Shown piece after piece: positions 36,017 to 45,809 of a stretch of DNA of 64,000 nt. Position 1 is the stretch's first letter. Each line of letters opens with the position of its first letter. The notes under the pieces were generated by a model. It did not search any database, had not been told where the DNA came from, and saw only the letters and a list, made by a program, of their open reading frames with translations. Source of the stretch: Myxococcus xanthus (GTDB lineage: Bacteria; Myxococcota; Myxococcia; Myxococcales; Myxococcaceae); the NCBI RefSeq assembly GCF_006402735.1, contig NZ_CP017174.1, positions 7,482,001 through 7,546,000 of the forward strand, read 5' to 3'. The position numbers were made by a program, and so were the translations under genes.

Positions 36017-36289
36017 CTAGAAACCACAGCAGGCGATGTACGCGTCCTGGCAAGCGCTGCGGCAAGCCGCGTCGCCATTGCAGGCCGTGAGACCGGCCAC
36101 GCGGTCCGGCCCACAGAACGAGGGACACGCCTCGAGCGGCCTCGATGCCGCGCGCTCCGCGGACGCGGAGGCGACACAGAGAGGGTCGCCTCCCATGGCC
36201 GCATCCACGGCCTCACGCTGCGAGGTCAGGGTGACACCCGCAACCGCCAGGAACAGCAACGCGACAGACACGCCCTTCCTGTTGCGCAT
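36017..36289 (-). CDS. Small secreted cysteine-rich protein
   Basis: 90-residue exported protein: basic N-terminus MRNRKG, hydrophobic core VSVALLFLAVAGVTL, then a mature region with eight Cys in the pattern C...C...C...C...C..C....CC (LEACPSFCG, LTACNGDAACRSACQDAYIACCGF). Such spacing suggests a disulfide-stabilised fold. AGAGG lies 6 bases before ATG 36289. It may be an extracellular factor, toxin or metal-binding peptide; nothing identifies which. The region downstream holds degraded tandem copies of its tail. Confidence 0.7.
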   Translation of the reverse strand: MRNRKGVSVALLFLAVAGVTLTSQREAVDAAMGGDPLCVASASAERAASRPLEACPSFCGPDRVAGLTACNGDAACRSACQDAYIACCGF

Positions 36290-36420
36290 GGGAGCCTCTT
36301 CCGGCTTGGCACCGCGAACACGCGCCCCGCCCGTCCAGGCGCGAGGCGCGCGCATGACGATGCCAAGCCCCTCATGCGCTGCCAATCCACGCCGGGCGTA
36401 CGCCCGCGGCGCAGTGCGGC

Positions 36421-37443
36421 TCACGCCTCTGAGGTGGAAGAAGACACCTCTGGCTCGGAGGCATCTTCGGAGGCATCCGGCTCCGGCGCGGAGACAGTCT
36501 CCACCACGGCCGACACCGCCGGCTTCACGCCCAGCTCACGCGTCAGCTTGGGATTCACCCCGGTCTCCGCCAACAGCCGCTCCAGCTGCATGCGCGCGCG
36601 CCGGTTCTCCCGGTGTACGCGGCGCCCCAGAATCAGCTCGTTCTTCAGCGAGTGCTCCCAGCCCGTCAGCTCCGTCACCGTCACCTGGTAGCCGAAAGCC
36701 TCCAGCGTCAGCGCGCGGATGACGTTCGTCAGGTGCGAGCCGAACTCGCGCCGGTGCCACGCATGCGCGTACAGCAGCGACATGCTACCGCTGCTGGCCA
36801 CGACGGGGCGCTTCTCCTTGAGCTGCGCGGACACCTCCGCCTGGCAGCACGGCACCACCGCCACGTGGTCCGCGCCATGGCGGATGGCCGCGACGAGCGC
36901 ATCATCCGTGGCCGTGTCACACGCGTGCAGCGCCATCAGCAGATGGATGCGCTCCGGGTACTGCGCCGTATCGATGTGCGCCGTCTGGAACTGCATCCGC
37001 GTGAAGCCCAGCCGTTGAGCGCGGCCCTGGGCCCGCTCCGTCAGGTCCGGCCGGCCTTCGATGGACAGCAGCGTGCCGCTGGCGGCGCCCTTGAGGAACA
37101 GCTCGTAGAGGACGAAGCCCAGGTAGGCGTTGCCACTGCCCGCGTCCACCATCACCGCGTTCGGGTGGCGCGCCTGGACATCCTCCACGGCGGGACGCAG
37201 CAGGCCCATCAGGTGGTTCACCTGCTTGAGCTTGCGCAGCGCGTCCGCGTTGAGATGCCCCTCGCGCGTGAGCAGGTGCAGCTCGCGCAGCAGCGCGGGG
37301 GACTGGTCCGGCAGCAGCTCCCGCCGGACCTGCGAGGCTTTGACGTTGCGCCTCAGACGGACACCACCTCGAGGACCTCGGGAATCATTTCCCGCAGGCG
37401 ACCCTCGATGCCCATCTTCAGCGTCGCCGTGGACGACGGGCAT
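36421..37443 (-). CDS. SAM-dependent methyltransferase, start uncertain
   Basis: Class I methyltransferase with the Methyltransf_32-like block: VMVDAGSGNAYLGFVLYELF (SAM motif), IEGRPDLTERAQGRAQRLG, and a Cys-containing HACDTATDDAL...VVPCCQAEV. The acidic tail is rich in Glu/Ser. No ATG, GTG or TTG in frame lies between 37443 and codon 'VNHL' well inside the domain, so the start is either ATG 37443 (overlapping the nfu gene by 91 bases) or a non-standard CTG at 37356 overlapping the nfu stop. Substrate unknown. Downstream of nfu in the same operon. Confidence 0.8.
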   Translation of the reverse strand: MPVVHGDAEDGHRGSPAGNDSRGPRGGVRLRRNVKASQVRRELLPDQSPALLRELHLLTREGHLNADALRKLKQVNHLMGLLRPAVEDVQARHPNAVMVDAGSGNAYLGFVLYELFLKGAASGTLLSIEGRPDLTERAQGRAQRLGFTRMQFQTAHIDTAQYPERIHLLMALHACDTATDDALVAAIRHGADHVAVVPCCQAEVSAQLKEKRPVVASSGSMSLLYAHAWHRREFGSHLTNVIRALTLEAFGYQVTVTELTGWEHSLKNELILGRRVHRENRRARMQLERLLAETGVNPKLTRELGVKPAVSAVVETVSAPEPDASEDASEPEVSSSTSEA

Positions 37444-37919
37444 CCCGCACACGAGCCCTTCATGTGCAGGTAGACGATGCCGTCCTCGAAGCGGTCCAGG
37501 GTGATGTCACCACCGTCCATGGCCACCGCCGGGCGGATTTCGCTGTCCAGGATGTCCTGGATGCGCCCTTCCACCGTGCCACCACCGGCCTGTCCCGCCG
37601 CCTCGCGGGCCGCCGCCAGCGCCGCCTCGTCCACCACCGGCTCATTCGCCGTCAGGTGGGTGTCCAGCGTGGACATGACCTCGTCATTGAGTTCGTCCCA
37701 CTCGCCCTCTTCCCCCTTCGTCACCGTCACGAAGTTGGTGCCAATCATCACCGCCGTGACGCCGCGCACGTCCATCAGCTTGCGCGCCAGCGGGGACTTC
37801 GCCTGGGCCTCCTCGGGGTTCGTGAAGTTCACCGCCCCGCCCGCCAACAACCGCCGGTCCACCACGTACTTCAGCGTGCTGGGGTTTGGGGTCCACTCGA
37901 GCTGGATGTTCACCGACAT
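37353..37919 (-). CDS. NfuA/NFU-type iron-sulfur cluster carrier
   Basis: 188-residue Fe-S scaffold/carrier. N-terminal Nfu_N domain (IQLEWTPNPSTLKYVVDRRL, NPEEAQAKSPLARKLMDVRGV about 5-90) and C-terminal NifU-like domain with the cluster-binding CxxC in MKGSCAGCPSSTATLK (about residues 153-168), preceded by RPAVAMDGGDITL. Delivers 4Fe-4S clusters to apo-enzymes. ATG 37919 follows GGAGAT. Co-transcribed with the overlapping methyltransferase gene. Divergent from the TIGR02265 gene. Confidence 0.94.
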   Translation of the reverse strand: MSVNIQLEWTPNPSTLKYVVDRRLLAGGAVNFTNPEEAQAKSPLARKLMDVRGVTAVMIGTNFVTVTKGEEGEWDELNDEVMSTLDTHLTANEPVVDEAALAAAREAAGQAGGGTVEGRIQDILDSEIRPAVAMDGGDITLDRFEDGIVYLHMKGSCAGCPSSTATLKMGIEGRLREMIPEVLEVVSV

Positions 37920-38074
37920 TCAAATCTCCTTGGACGACTCCTCTAAGGCGCTCGCGGCCCCATAGCAACCCGGCTCGCGGGCTGGCAATCGCCCCTCGCC
38001 CCCCTCCGCTCCGGCACCAACCGGTAATCCCAGAAAAATATGAACTCGTAGTGGATTTTGCGTAGACTGGGGGC

Positions 38075-38611
38075 ATGCCCCCGCCACCGCCCCGCGTGCC
38101 CGCCAGCGTGTTCGAGGGGTTGTTCGTGCGGGGTCTCCAGGCCGAGGGCCGGCTGGCCCAGGAACTGGAGGCGCTGGGGTACGACAGCCGAAAGCCGGAG
38201 TTGGACTACCCCATTTCTCTCTGGCAGCGGGCAGTGGCCCTGGCACGGCGGGAGCGCTACTCGGAGCTCGGTGACGAGGACGCCTACCGGCAGCTGGGCC
38301 GCCAGGGCGTCTTCGGCTTCGCGCAGACGCTGGTAGGCCGCGTGGCCGCGGTGGCCCTGCCCATGATTGGGCCTGCGCGGGCCCTGGAGCGGGTGCCTCG
38401 CTACCTGGCGATGATGGGCCGCTCGGATGTGGACGTCTCGATGTCCTCCGAAGGCGAGCGCGGCCGCCGCCTCTCCCTGTCGGACCGCTACAACCGGCCC
38501 GAGCTGATGGCGGGGGGCCTGGAGGGAATGTTGGAGATGGCCAACGCCCGGCCTCGAATCTCCGTGGAGGAGCGCAGCAGCGGGGGGTACCGTCTGTTCG
38601 TGCGCTGGTAG
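38075..38611 (+). CDS. TIGR02265/DUF2378 family protein
   Basis: 178-residue member of a paralogous family (Mxa_TIGR02265) confined mainly to Myxococcales. The family pattern is seen: VFEGLFVRGLQAEGRLAQELEALGYD, ARRERYSELGDEDAYRQLGRQ, LERVPRYLAMMGRSD and a short C-terminal strand VEERSSGGYRLFVRW. The fold is distantly heme-NO-binding-like by some reports; function is unknown. ATG 38075. The 155-bp divergent gap with nfu holds an AT-rich patch (AGAAAAATATGAA) and a TAGACT-like -10. Confidence 0.88.
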   Translation: MPPPPPRVPASVFEGLFVRGLQAEGRLAQELEALGYDSRKPELDYPISLWQRAVALARRERYSELGDEDAYRQLGRQGVFGFAQTLVGRVAAVALPMIGPARALERVPRYLAMMGRSDVDVSMSSEGERGRRLSLSDRYNRPELMAGGLEGMLEMANARPRISVEERSSGGYRLFVRW

Positions 38612-38638
38612 CCCGCCAGCCCCACCCTGGAGCCCCGC

Positions 38639-39079
38639 GTGTCCTACCCGCCCAGACTCGCCCATCTCGCCACCCGCGCCGTGGTGGTGGCGAAGCTCGT
38701 CCCCACCTACGCGCAGGCCCACCACATCGACGAGGAAGAAGCAGCGCAGCGGCTGTCCAGCGCGCTCTCCGGACGGATGCTGCCCACGCTGCTGGATGTC
38801 GCGTGGACCGCCATGCGCGGCAAGGCGAAGCGGCTCACCGACGACGGGCTGGTGGAGAAGGTGGCCGCCACCTTGAGTGAGCGGCCCCTGCGGCCGGGAC
38901 GCATCGCCCCCGTGGGTCCGGCGCTCAGCGCGTTCTTCATCCTGGTGGACCTGGAGGTGGGCACCGCGGGTGACGCCGCGCGGCGGGTCATGGAATCGGA
39001 CGAGGGACGCCGCCGGGGGGAGGAAGGACTGGCGGAAGCCGGACGCTTCCTCGCCGCGGAGCTGACTCGCGGGAAGTAG
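38639..39079 (+). CDS. Hypothetical helical protein
   Basis: 146 residues, GTG 38639 with TGGAG 6 bases upstream. Predicted all-helical (HIDEEEAAQRLSSALSG, LVEKVAATLSERPL). No domain or motif recognised. 28 bases after the TIGR02265 gene, same strand, so perhaps co-transcribed. Function unknown. Confidence 0.7.
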   Translation: MSYPPRLAHLATRAVVVAKLVPTYAQAHHIDEEEAAQRLSSALSGRMLPTLLDVAWTAMRGKAKRLTDDGLVEKVAATLSERPLRPGRIAPVGPALSAFFILVDLEVGTAGDAARRVMESDEGRRRGEEGLAEAGRFLAAELTRGK

Positions 39080-39146
39080 CGCCCGGACAGTCGTGGCAGC
39101 AGCGGGTACGCATCGTTATAGGCTCGCCCTGGCCCAGGCTCCGACG

Positions 39147-40307
39147 ATGTCGACACCGCTCCCCACCACGCTGCGCATCCTGCGCTCCCTCACCGACGTC
39201 CCCCGTGCCACGTGGGATGCGCTGGTGGACGCCCGGGCCACGCCGTTCCTGGAGTGGACCTTCCTCACCGCGCTGGAGGAGAGCGGCTGCGCGGTGCCGG
39301 CGCGGGGCTGGCACCCCCGGCACCTGACGCTCTGGCGCGGCTCGCGTCTGGTGGCCGCCGCGCCCGCCTATCTCAAGGACGACAGCGACGGGGAGTTCGT
39401 CTTCGACAGCCCCTGGGCCACCGCCGCCGAGCGCGCGGGCCTGCGCTACTACCCGAAGCTCGTGCTCGCCGTCCCCTTCACCCCCGCCACGGGGCGCCGC
39501 GTGCTGGTGGCCCCGGGCGAGGACCGCGCCGCGCGCGAGGCGGAGCTGTACGCCGCCGCCCAGGAGTTCGCCCGGGCCGAGCGCCTGTCCGGCATCCACG
39601 TCCTCTTCTCCACCGAGGAGGAGCTGCCCGTCCTGGAGGCCCAGGGCTTCGCCGTGCGGCTGGGCGTGCAGTACCACTGGCGCAACCAGGGCTACCGGAC
39701 GCTGGAGGACTTCCTCGCCCGCTTCCACGCCAAGCGCCGCAACCAGCTGCGCCGGGAGCTGCGCGCCCTGACCGAGCGCGGCATCGAGGTCCGCACCCTG
39801 CGCGGGGACGCGCTGGCGGACGTGGACGCGGACACCGTCTACCGCCTGTACGCCACCACGGTGGACAAGTACCCGTGGGGCCAGCGCTTCCTCACCCCGG
39901 ACTTCTTCGCTCGCGTGCTCGCCCGCTTCCAGCACCGCTGCGAGTGGGTGGAGGCCCGCCGGGAAGGCCGACTGGTGGCCGGTGCGTTCAACTTCACCGG
40001 TGCCAACGTTCTGTATGGCCGTTACTGGGGCTGCTTCGAGGAGCACCCCTTCCTTCACTTCAACGTCTGCCTGTACCACCCCGTCTCGGAGGGCATCACC
40101 TCCGGGCTGGAGCGCTTCGAGCCGGGCGCGGGGGGAGAGCACAAGCTCACCCGGGGATTCGAGCCGCACCTCACGTACAGTGCGCACCTGCTCCTCCACC
40201 CGGGCATGGACAGGGCCGTGCGCGGCTTCCTGGCCCACGAGCGGGCAGCCGTCGAAGGAGGCCTGCCCCAGTGGCGGGCGGAGACTGGTTTCAAGGAGGG
40301 GGACTGA
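39147..40307 (+). CDS. FemAB-like/peptidoglycan-biosynthesis N-acyltransferase
   Basis: 386-residue protein of the FemAB-like (PF04339) GNAT fold. Typical ends: FLEWTFLTALEESGC near the N terminus, RRNQLRRELRALTERGIEV in the centre, GAFNFTGANVLYGRYWGC and the family C-terminal TRGFEPHLTYSAHLLLHPG with a Glu-rich tail. Family members are proposed to transfer acyl or aminoacyl groups; no substrate is proven. ATG 39147; an in-frame earlier ATG at 39093 lacks support. Just upstream of clpS. Confidence 0.85.
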   Translation: MSTPLPTTLRILRSLTDVPRATWDALVDARATPFLEWTFLTALEESGCAVPARGWHPRHLTLWRGSRLVAAAPAYLKDDSDGEFVFDSPWATAAERAGLRYYPKLVLAVPFTPATGRRVLVAPGEDRAAREAELYAAAQEFARAERLSGIHVLFSTEEELPVLEAQGFAVRLGVQYHWRNQGYRTLEDFLARFHAKRRNQLRRELRALTERGIEVRTLRGDALADVDADTVYRLYATTVDKYPWGQRFLTPDFFARVLARFQHRCEWVEARREGRLVAGAFNFTGANVLYGRYWGCFEEHPFLHFNVCLYHPVSEGITSGLERFEPGAGGEHKLTRGFEPHLTYSAHLLLHPGMDRAVRGFLAHERAAVEGGLPQWRAETGFKEGD

Positions 40308-40347
40308 AAATCCCCCGCCCGTTCAGCAAAGGGAGTCCGAACGACTT

Positions 40348-40671
40348 ATGGCGCAGAAGCATGAGCACGACACCTCCGTCATCACGGAGTCCGCCCCCAA
40401 GCAGAAGCTCAAGAAACCGCCGCTCTACAAGGTGCTCCTGCACAACGACAACTACACGACCCGGGAGTTCGTCGTGGCGGTGCTCAAGGAGGTCTTCCAC
40501 AAGTCGGAGACGGATGCCGTGCAGATCATGCTGCACGTTCATTACAACGGTGTCGGGGTGGCCGGCGTTTATACGTACGACGTCGCCGAAACGAAGATTC
40601 AGACGGTGGAGGCCGCGGCGCAGGAGAACGACATGCCGCTGCGACTCTCCATGGAACCCGAGGAAGGTTGA
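40348..40671 (+). CDS. clpS: ClpS N-end rule adaptor
   Basis: 107-residue adaptor that delivers N-degron substrates to ClpAP. Diagnostic: KPPLYKVLLHNDNYTTREFVVAVL (residues about 27-50), the binding-pocket segment HNDNYTT, KSETDAVQIMLHVHYNGVGVAGVYTYDVAETK. N-terminal 20 residues are disordered, as in known ClpS. ATG 40348, GGGAG further upstream. Three bases before clpA, the classical clpS-clpA pair. Confidence 0.97.
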   Translation: MAQKHEHDTSVITESAPKQKLKKPPLYKVLLHNDNYTTREFVVAVLKEVFHKSETDAVQIMLHVHYNGVGVAGVYTYDVAETKIQTVEAAAQENDMPLRLSMEPEEG

Positions 40672-40674
40672 AAC

Positions 40675-42972
<2,298 letters not shown>

Positions 42973-43002
42973 TCCCCTGCCCGCGCTGGCCGCGGACATG
43001 AC

Positions 43003-43038
43003 AAGGCCCCGGTCCCCTTCCCTGGGAGCCGGGGCCTT
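43003..43038. terminator. Bidirectional terminator between clpA and the MCP gene
   Basis: 10-bp perfect stem AAGGCCCCGG / CCGGGGCCTT with a 16-base loop, between convergent genes (stops at 42972 and 43070). Suited to stop transcription from both sides. Confidence 0.75.
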
Positions 43039-43069
43039 CGTCTGTCCGCCCGTGACAGCGGGCGAGCGA

Positions 43070-44665
43070 CTACTCGACGCGGTAGCTCTTCACCGCGCTG
43101 GAGAGCTGCTCGGAGATGATTTGCAGCGTGGTGGCGGCCTCGCCGGTGGAGCCGATGCGGGCCACCGTCTCATCCATCATCTTGGACAAGTCATTCACCG
43201 CCAGGGTGATTTGGTTGATGCCCACGTTCTGCTGGCTGACGGCGGCGGCAATCTGACGGACGGCGGCGGCGTTGTCCTGGACGATGGAGGACAGCTCGCG
43301 CAGGTTCTGCCCGCTGGTGCGCACCTGGGCCAGGCCCGACTCCATGCGCTCGGCACCGCGCTCCGTGATTCGCACCGCCAACGTCACCTGGCTGGCGATG
43401 TCGTCCAGCAGCTCACGCACGCGCGTGGTGGCTTCGATGGACTGGTCCGCCAGGGCGCGGATTTCGCGCGCCACCACGCCGAAGCCCTTGCCGTGCTCGC
43501 CGGAGCGGACGGACTCGATGGCGGCGTTGAGCGCCAGCATGTTGGACTGGTCCGCCAGGTCCTTCACCGTCTGGGTGATGCCGCCAATCTGCTGCGTGCG
43601 CTCGCCCAGCTCGACGATTTTCTGGGCAATCTCCCCCACCTGGGCGCGGATGTCGTTGAGCCCCGCCATGGTGAGCTCGATGGAGGCCTCGCCGGACTTG
43701 GCCAGCGCGTCGGCGCGCTCGGCCACCGACAGCACGCTCTCCGCCTTCTGCGCGGCCAGCATGGAGGTCTGCTTGATTTCCTGCGCCGTCACCTGCGTCT
43801 CCTGCAGCGCCGCGGCCTGCCGGGAGATGGTCTGCGCCTGCTCCGTGGAGGACGAATTCAGGTGCTCGGTGGACTGGGTGAGCGCCACGGCCGCCTGCTG
43901 GAGGTTGAGCGTCACCTCGCGCAGCCGCTCCACCATCTGCGAGAAGGAGTTGGCCAGCCGGCCCACCTCGTCACCGCTCTTCACCTGGATGGGGCGCGTC
44001 AGGTCACCGGACTCCACGATGTGGCCGGCCACCTCCGTCAGGCTCTTCAGCGGGCCGACGATGCTGCGGCCGAACAGCGCGGACACCGCCACGCCCAGGG
44101 CCACCAGCAGCGCCGCGAAGCCCACCATCCGCACGCGCAGCGCGGACACCAGCTCGTCGATGTGGTCCCGGGACACGCCTACGTGCACGGAGCCCAGGCG
44201 GCCACCGGCCACCGGCGCCACCACGTCCATGGCGCGCAGGCGGAGGCCCCCGGCGTCTGCTTCCAGCACCGAGCCCGCGCCCGCGGTGGCGACCGCGTCC
44301 TTCAGCGCGTCCGGGAAGCCGTCCGGGAAGGTGTGGGCCACCACGTTGCCAGCCGAGTCTTGAATGAAGGCATAAGCCAGGTCCGAATGGCCCACGCTGG
44401 CGTCCAGCATGGGTTGGAGCGCGCTGGCCCCCGCCGACACCCCCTGCTCCGCCGCCACCGCCAGCCCGCGGGCCACGTGCCGCCCCGCGCCCAGGTAGCT
44501 GTCCGCCAGGTCGCTCTCCAGCCGCCGCGTGGCGACACCGGTGAGCAGGGTGGCCGCCGTCGCGCTGATGAGCGCGGTGACGAGCACGAACTTCGGCGCC
44601 AGCCCCAGCGACTGGCGGAACTGCTGCGACAACTGGGAGGCGAAGGATTGTTGCGGGAGGCTCAC
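43070..44665 (-). CDS. Methyl-accepting chemotaxis protein
   Basis: 531-residue chemoreceptor, last gene of the chemosensory operon. Membrane helix 1 about 22-44, periplasmic sensor about 45-178, membrane helix 2 about 179-201, HAMP about 202-255, then the coiled signalling domain with the conserved hairpin tip ([24 protein letters not shown] pattern around residues 350-375, where the family has E.ARAGE.GRGFAVVA). There is no C-terminal CheR-binding pentapeptide. ATG 44665 with GGGAGG 5 bases upstream. Ligand unknown. Confidence 0.95.
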   Translation of the reverse strand: MSLPQQSFASQLSQQFRQSLGLAPKFVLVTALISATAATLLTGVATRRLESDLADSYLGAGRHVARGLAVAAEQGVSAGASALQPMLDASVGHSDLAYAFIQDSAGNVVAHTFPDGFPDALKDAVATAGAGSVLEADAGGLRLRAMDVVAPVAGGRLGSVHVGVSRDHIDELVSALRVRMVGFAALLVALGVAVSALFGRSIVGPLKSLTEVAGHIVESGDLTRPIQVKSGDEVGRLANSFSQMVERLREVTLNLQQAAVALTQSTEHLNSSSTEQAQTISRQAAALQETQVTAQEIKQTSMLAAQKAESVLSVAERADALAKSGEASIELTMAGLNDIRAQVGEIAQKIVELGERTQQIGGITQTVKDLADQSNMLALNAAIESVRSGEHGKGFGVVAREIRALADQSIEATTRVRELLDDIASQVTLAVRITERGAERMESGLAQVRTSGQNLRELSSIVQDNAAAVRQIAAAVSQQNVGINQITLAVNDLSKMMDETVARIGSTGEAATTLQIISEQLSSAVKSYRVE

Positions 44666-44741
44666 GGAATCACCGCCGGGGAAACGACGTCAGCACGGCA
44701 CCCGCGCGGAGGCGGGCAGGTGAAACAGGCACAGGAGGAGC

Positions 44742-45809
44742 TCACCGGGTGGGTCCTCCCTCGGGGCGTCCGCCCCGGAAGGGGGCGAAGGTACAGCTCT
44801 GGAGGATGAGCTCCGGCATGGAAGCCAGGGGCACGCCCTGGTCGGTGGCCTTCACATCCAGCGCGGCGCGAGGCATGCCGAAGACGACCGACGACGCCTC
44901 GTCCTGGGAGAAGGTGACGCCGCCCGCCCTGCGGATGGCCAGCAGGCCGCGTGCGCCGTCCTCGCCCATGCCGGTGAGCACCACCCCGCCGCTGCGCCGG
45001 CCAAATGCGGCGGCCAGCGACGTCAGCATCACATCCCCGCTGGGGCACGGTCCGCCCCGGCTGGGCTGCAGGCGCGCCAGTCCGGCCGCGTCCACCAGCA
45101 GGTCATGCCCGTCCAGCGGGAAGTACACGCGGCCCGGCTCCAGCCGCTCGCCGTCCTTGGCGATGGCCACCGGCAGCGGCGTCACCTGGGACAGCCAGCG
45201 CACCATGCCCTGGGTGAAGCCCACGGTGATGTGCTGGGCGATGAGCAGCGGCACCGGCAGCGAGCGAGGCAGCTTGGACAGCACGTCCGCCAGCGCGGGC
45301 GGCCCCCCCGTGGAGGCCACCACGCCGAAGATGTCCACCCGCGCGCCAGTGGGGGGCGGCGGCGCGGTGGCCGCACGCGGCCGGCGGGAGATGACGGGCA
45401 CCTCCGCCATGAGGCACACCGAGTGCGCCAGCTCCTTGCCCCAGCGGCGCAGCTCCTCCGCGTTCGTCACGTTGGGCTTGCCGATGAGCTCCAGCGCGCC
45501 GGCGCTCATCGCCTGGAAGCCCAGGTCCACGCCGCGCTGCTCCGCCACCGCGCTCACCACGAGGATGCGCGCGGGGGACTGGGACATGATGGCGGCGATG
45601 GCCCCCGGTCCATCCAGGCCGGGCAAGAGCAGGTCCATGGTGATGACATCGGGGCGCAGCAGGCGCGCCAGCTGCACGGCGCGGTTGCCGTCTCCCGCCC
45701 GGCCCACGACTTCGATGCGCGGCTCCTCCGTGAGGAGGGCCGTCAGCATGTTCGCCATGGTGGGCGAATCGTCCACCACGAGGACCCGAATGGGCCGCTT
45801 GACGCTCAC
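44742..45809 (-). CDS. cheB: Chemotaxis methylesterase CheB
   Basis: 355-residue receptor methylesterase/deamidase. N-terminal receiver with phosphoacceptor Asp in VITMDLLLPGLDG; C-terminal esterase with catalytic Ser in GVVASTGGPPAL, His in LIAQHITVGF, and Asp in LTGMGEDGARGLLAI. GTG start at 45809 overlaps the cheA stop (GTGA), so it is co-translated with cheA. Adjusts methylation of the MCP encoded downstream. Confidence 0.96.
   Translation of the reverse strand: MSVKRPIRVLVVDDSPTMANMLTALLTEEPRIEVVGRAGDGNRAVQLARLLRPDVITMDLLLPGLDGPGAIAAIMSQSPARILVVSAVAEQRGVDLGFQAMSAGALELIGKPNVTNAEELRRWGKELAHSVCLMAEVPVISRRPRAATAPPPPTGARVDIFGVVASTGGPPALADVLSKLPRSLPVPLLIAQHITVGFTQGMVRWLSQVTPLPVAIAKDGERLEPGRVYFPLDGHDLLVDAAGLARLQPSRGGPCPSGDVMLTSLAAAFGRRSGGVVLTGMGEDGARGLLAIRRAGGVTFSQDEASSVVFGMPRAALDVKATDQGVPLASMPELILQSCTFAPFRGGRPEGGPTR

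Noticed and set aside
36221-36420. Sigma-54-like GG...GC element before the cysteine-rich gene
   Set aside because: Spacing between GG and GC is one base short of the -24/-12 consensus, and other elements are missing.
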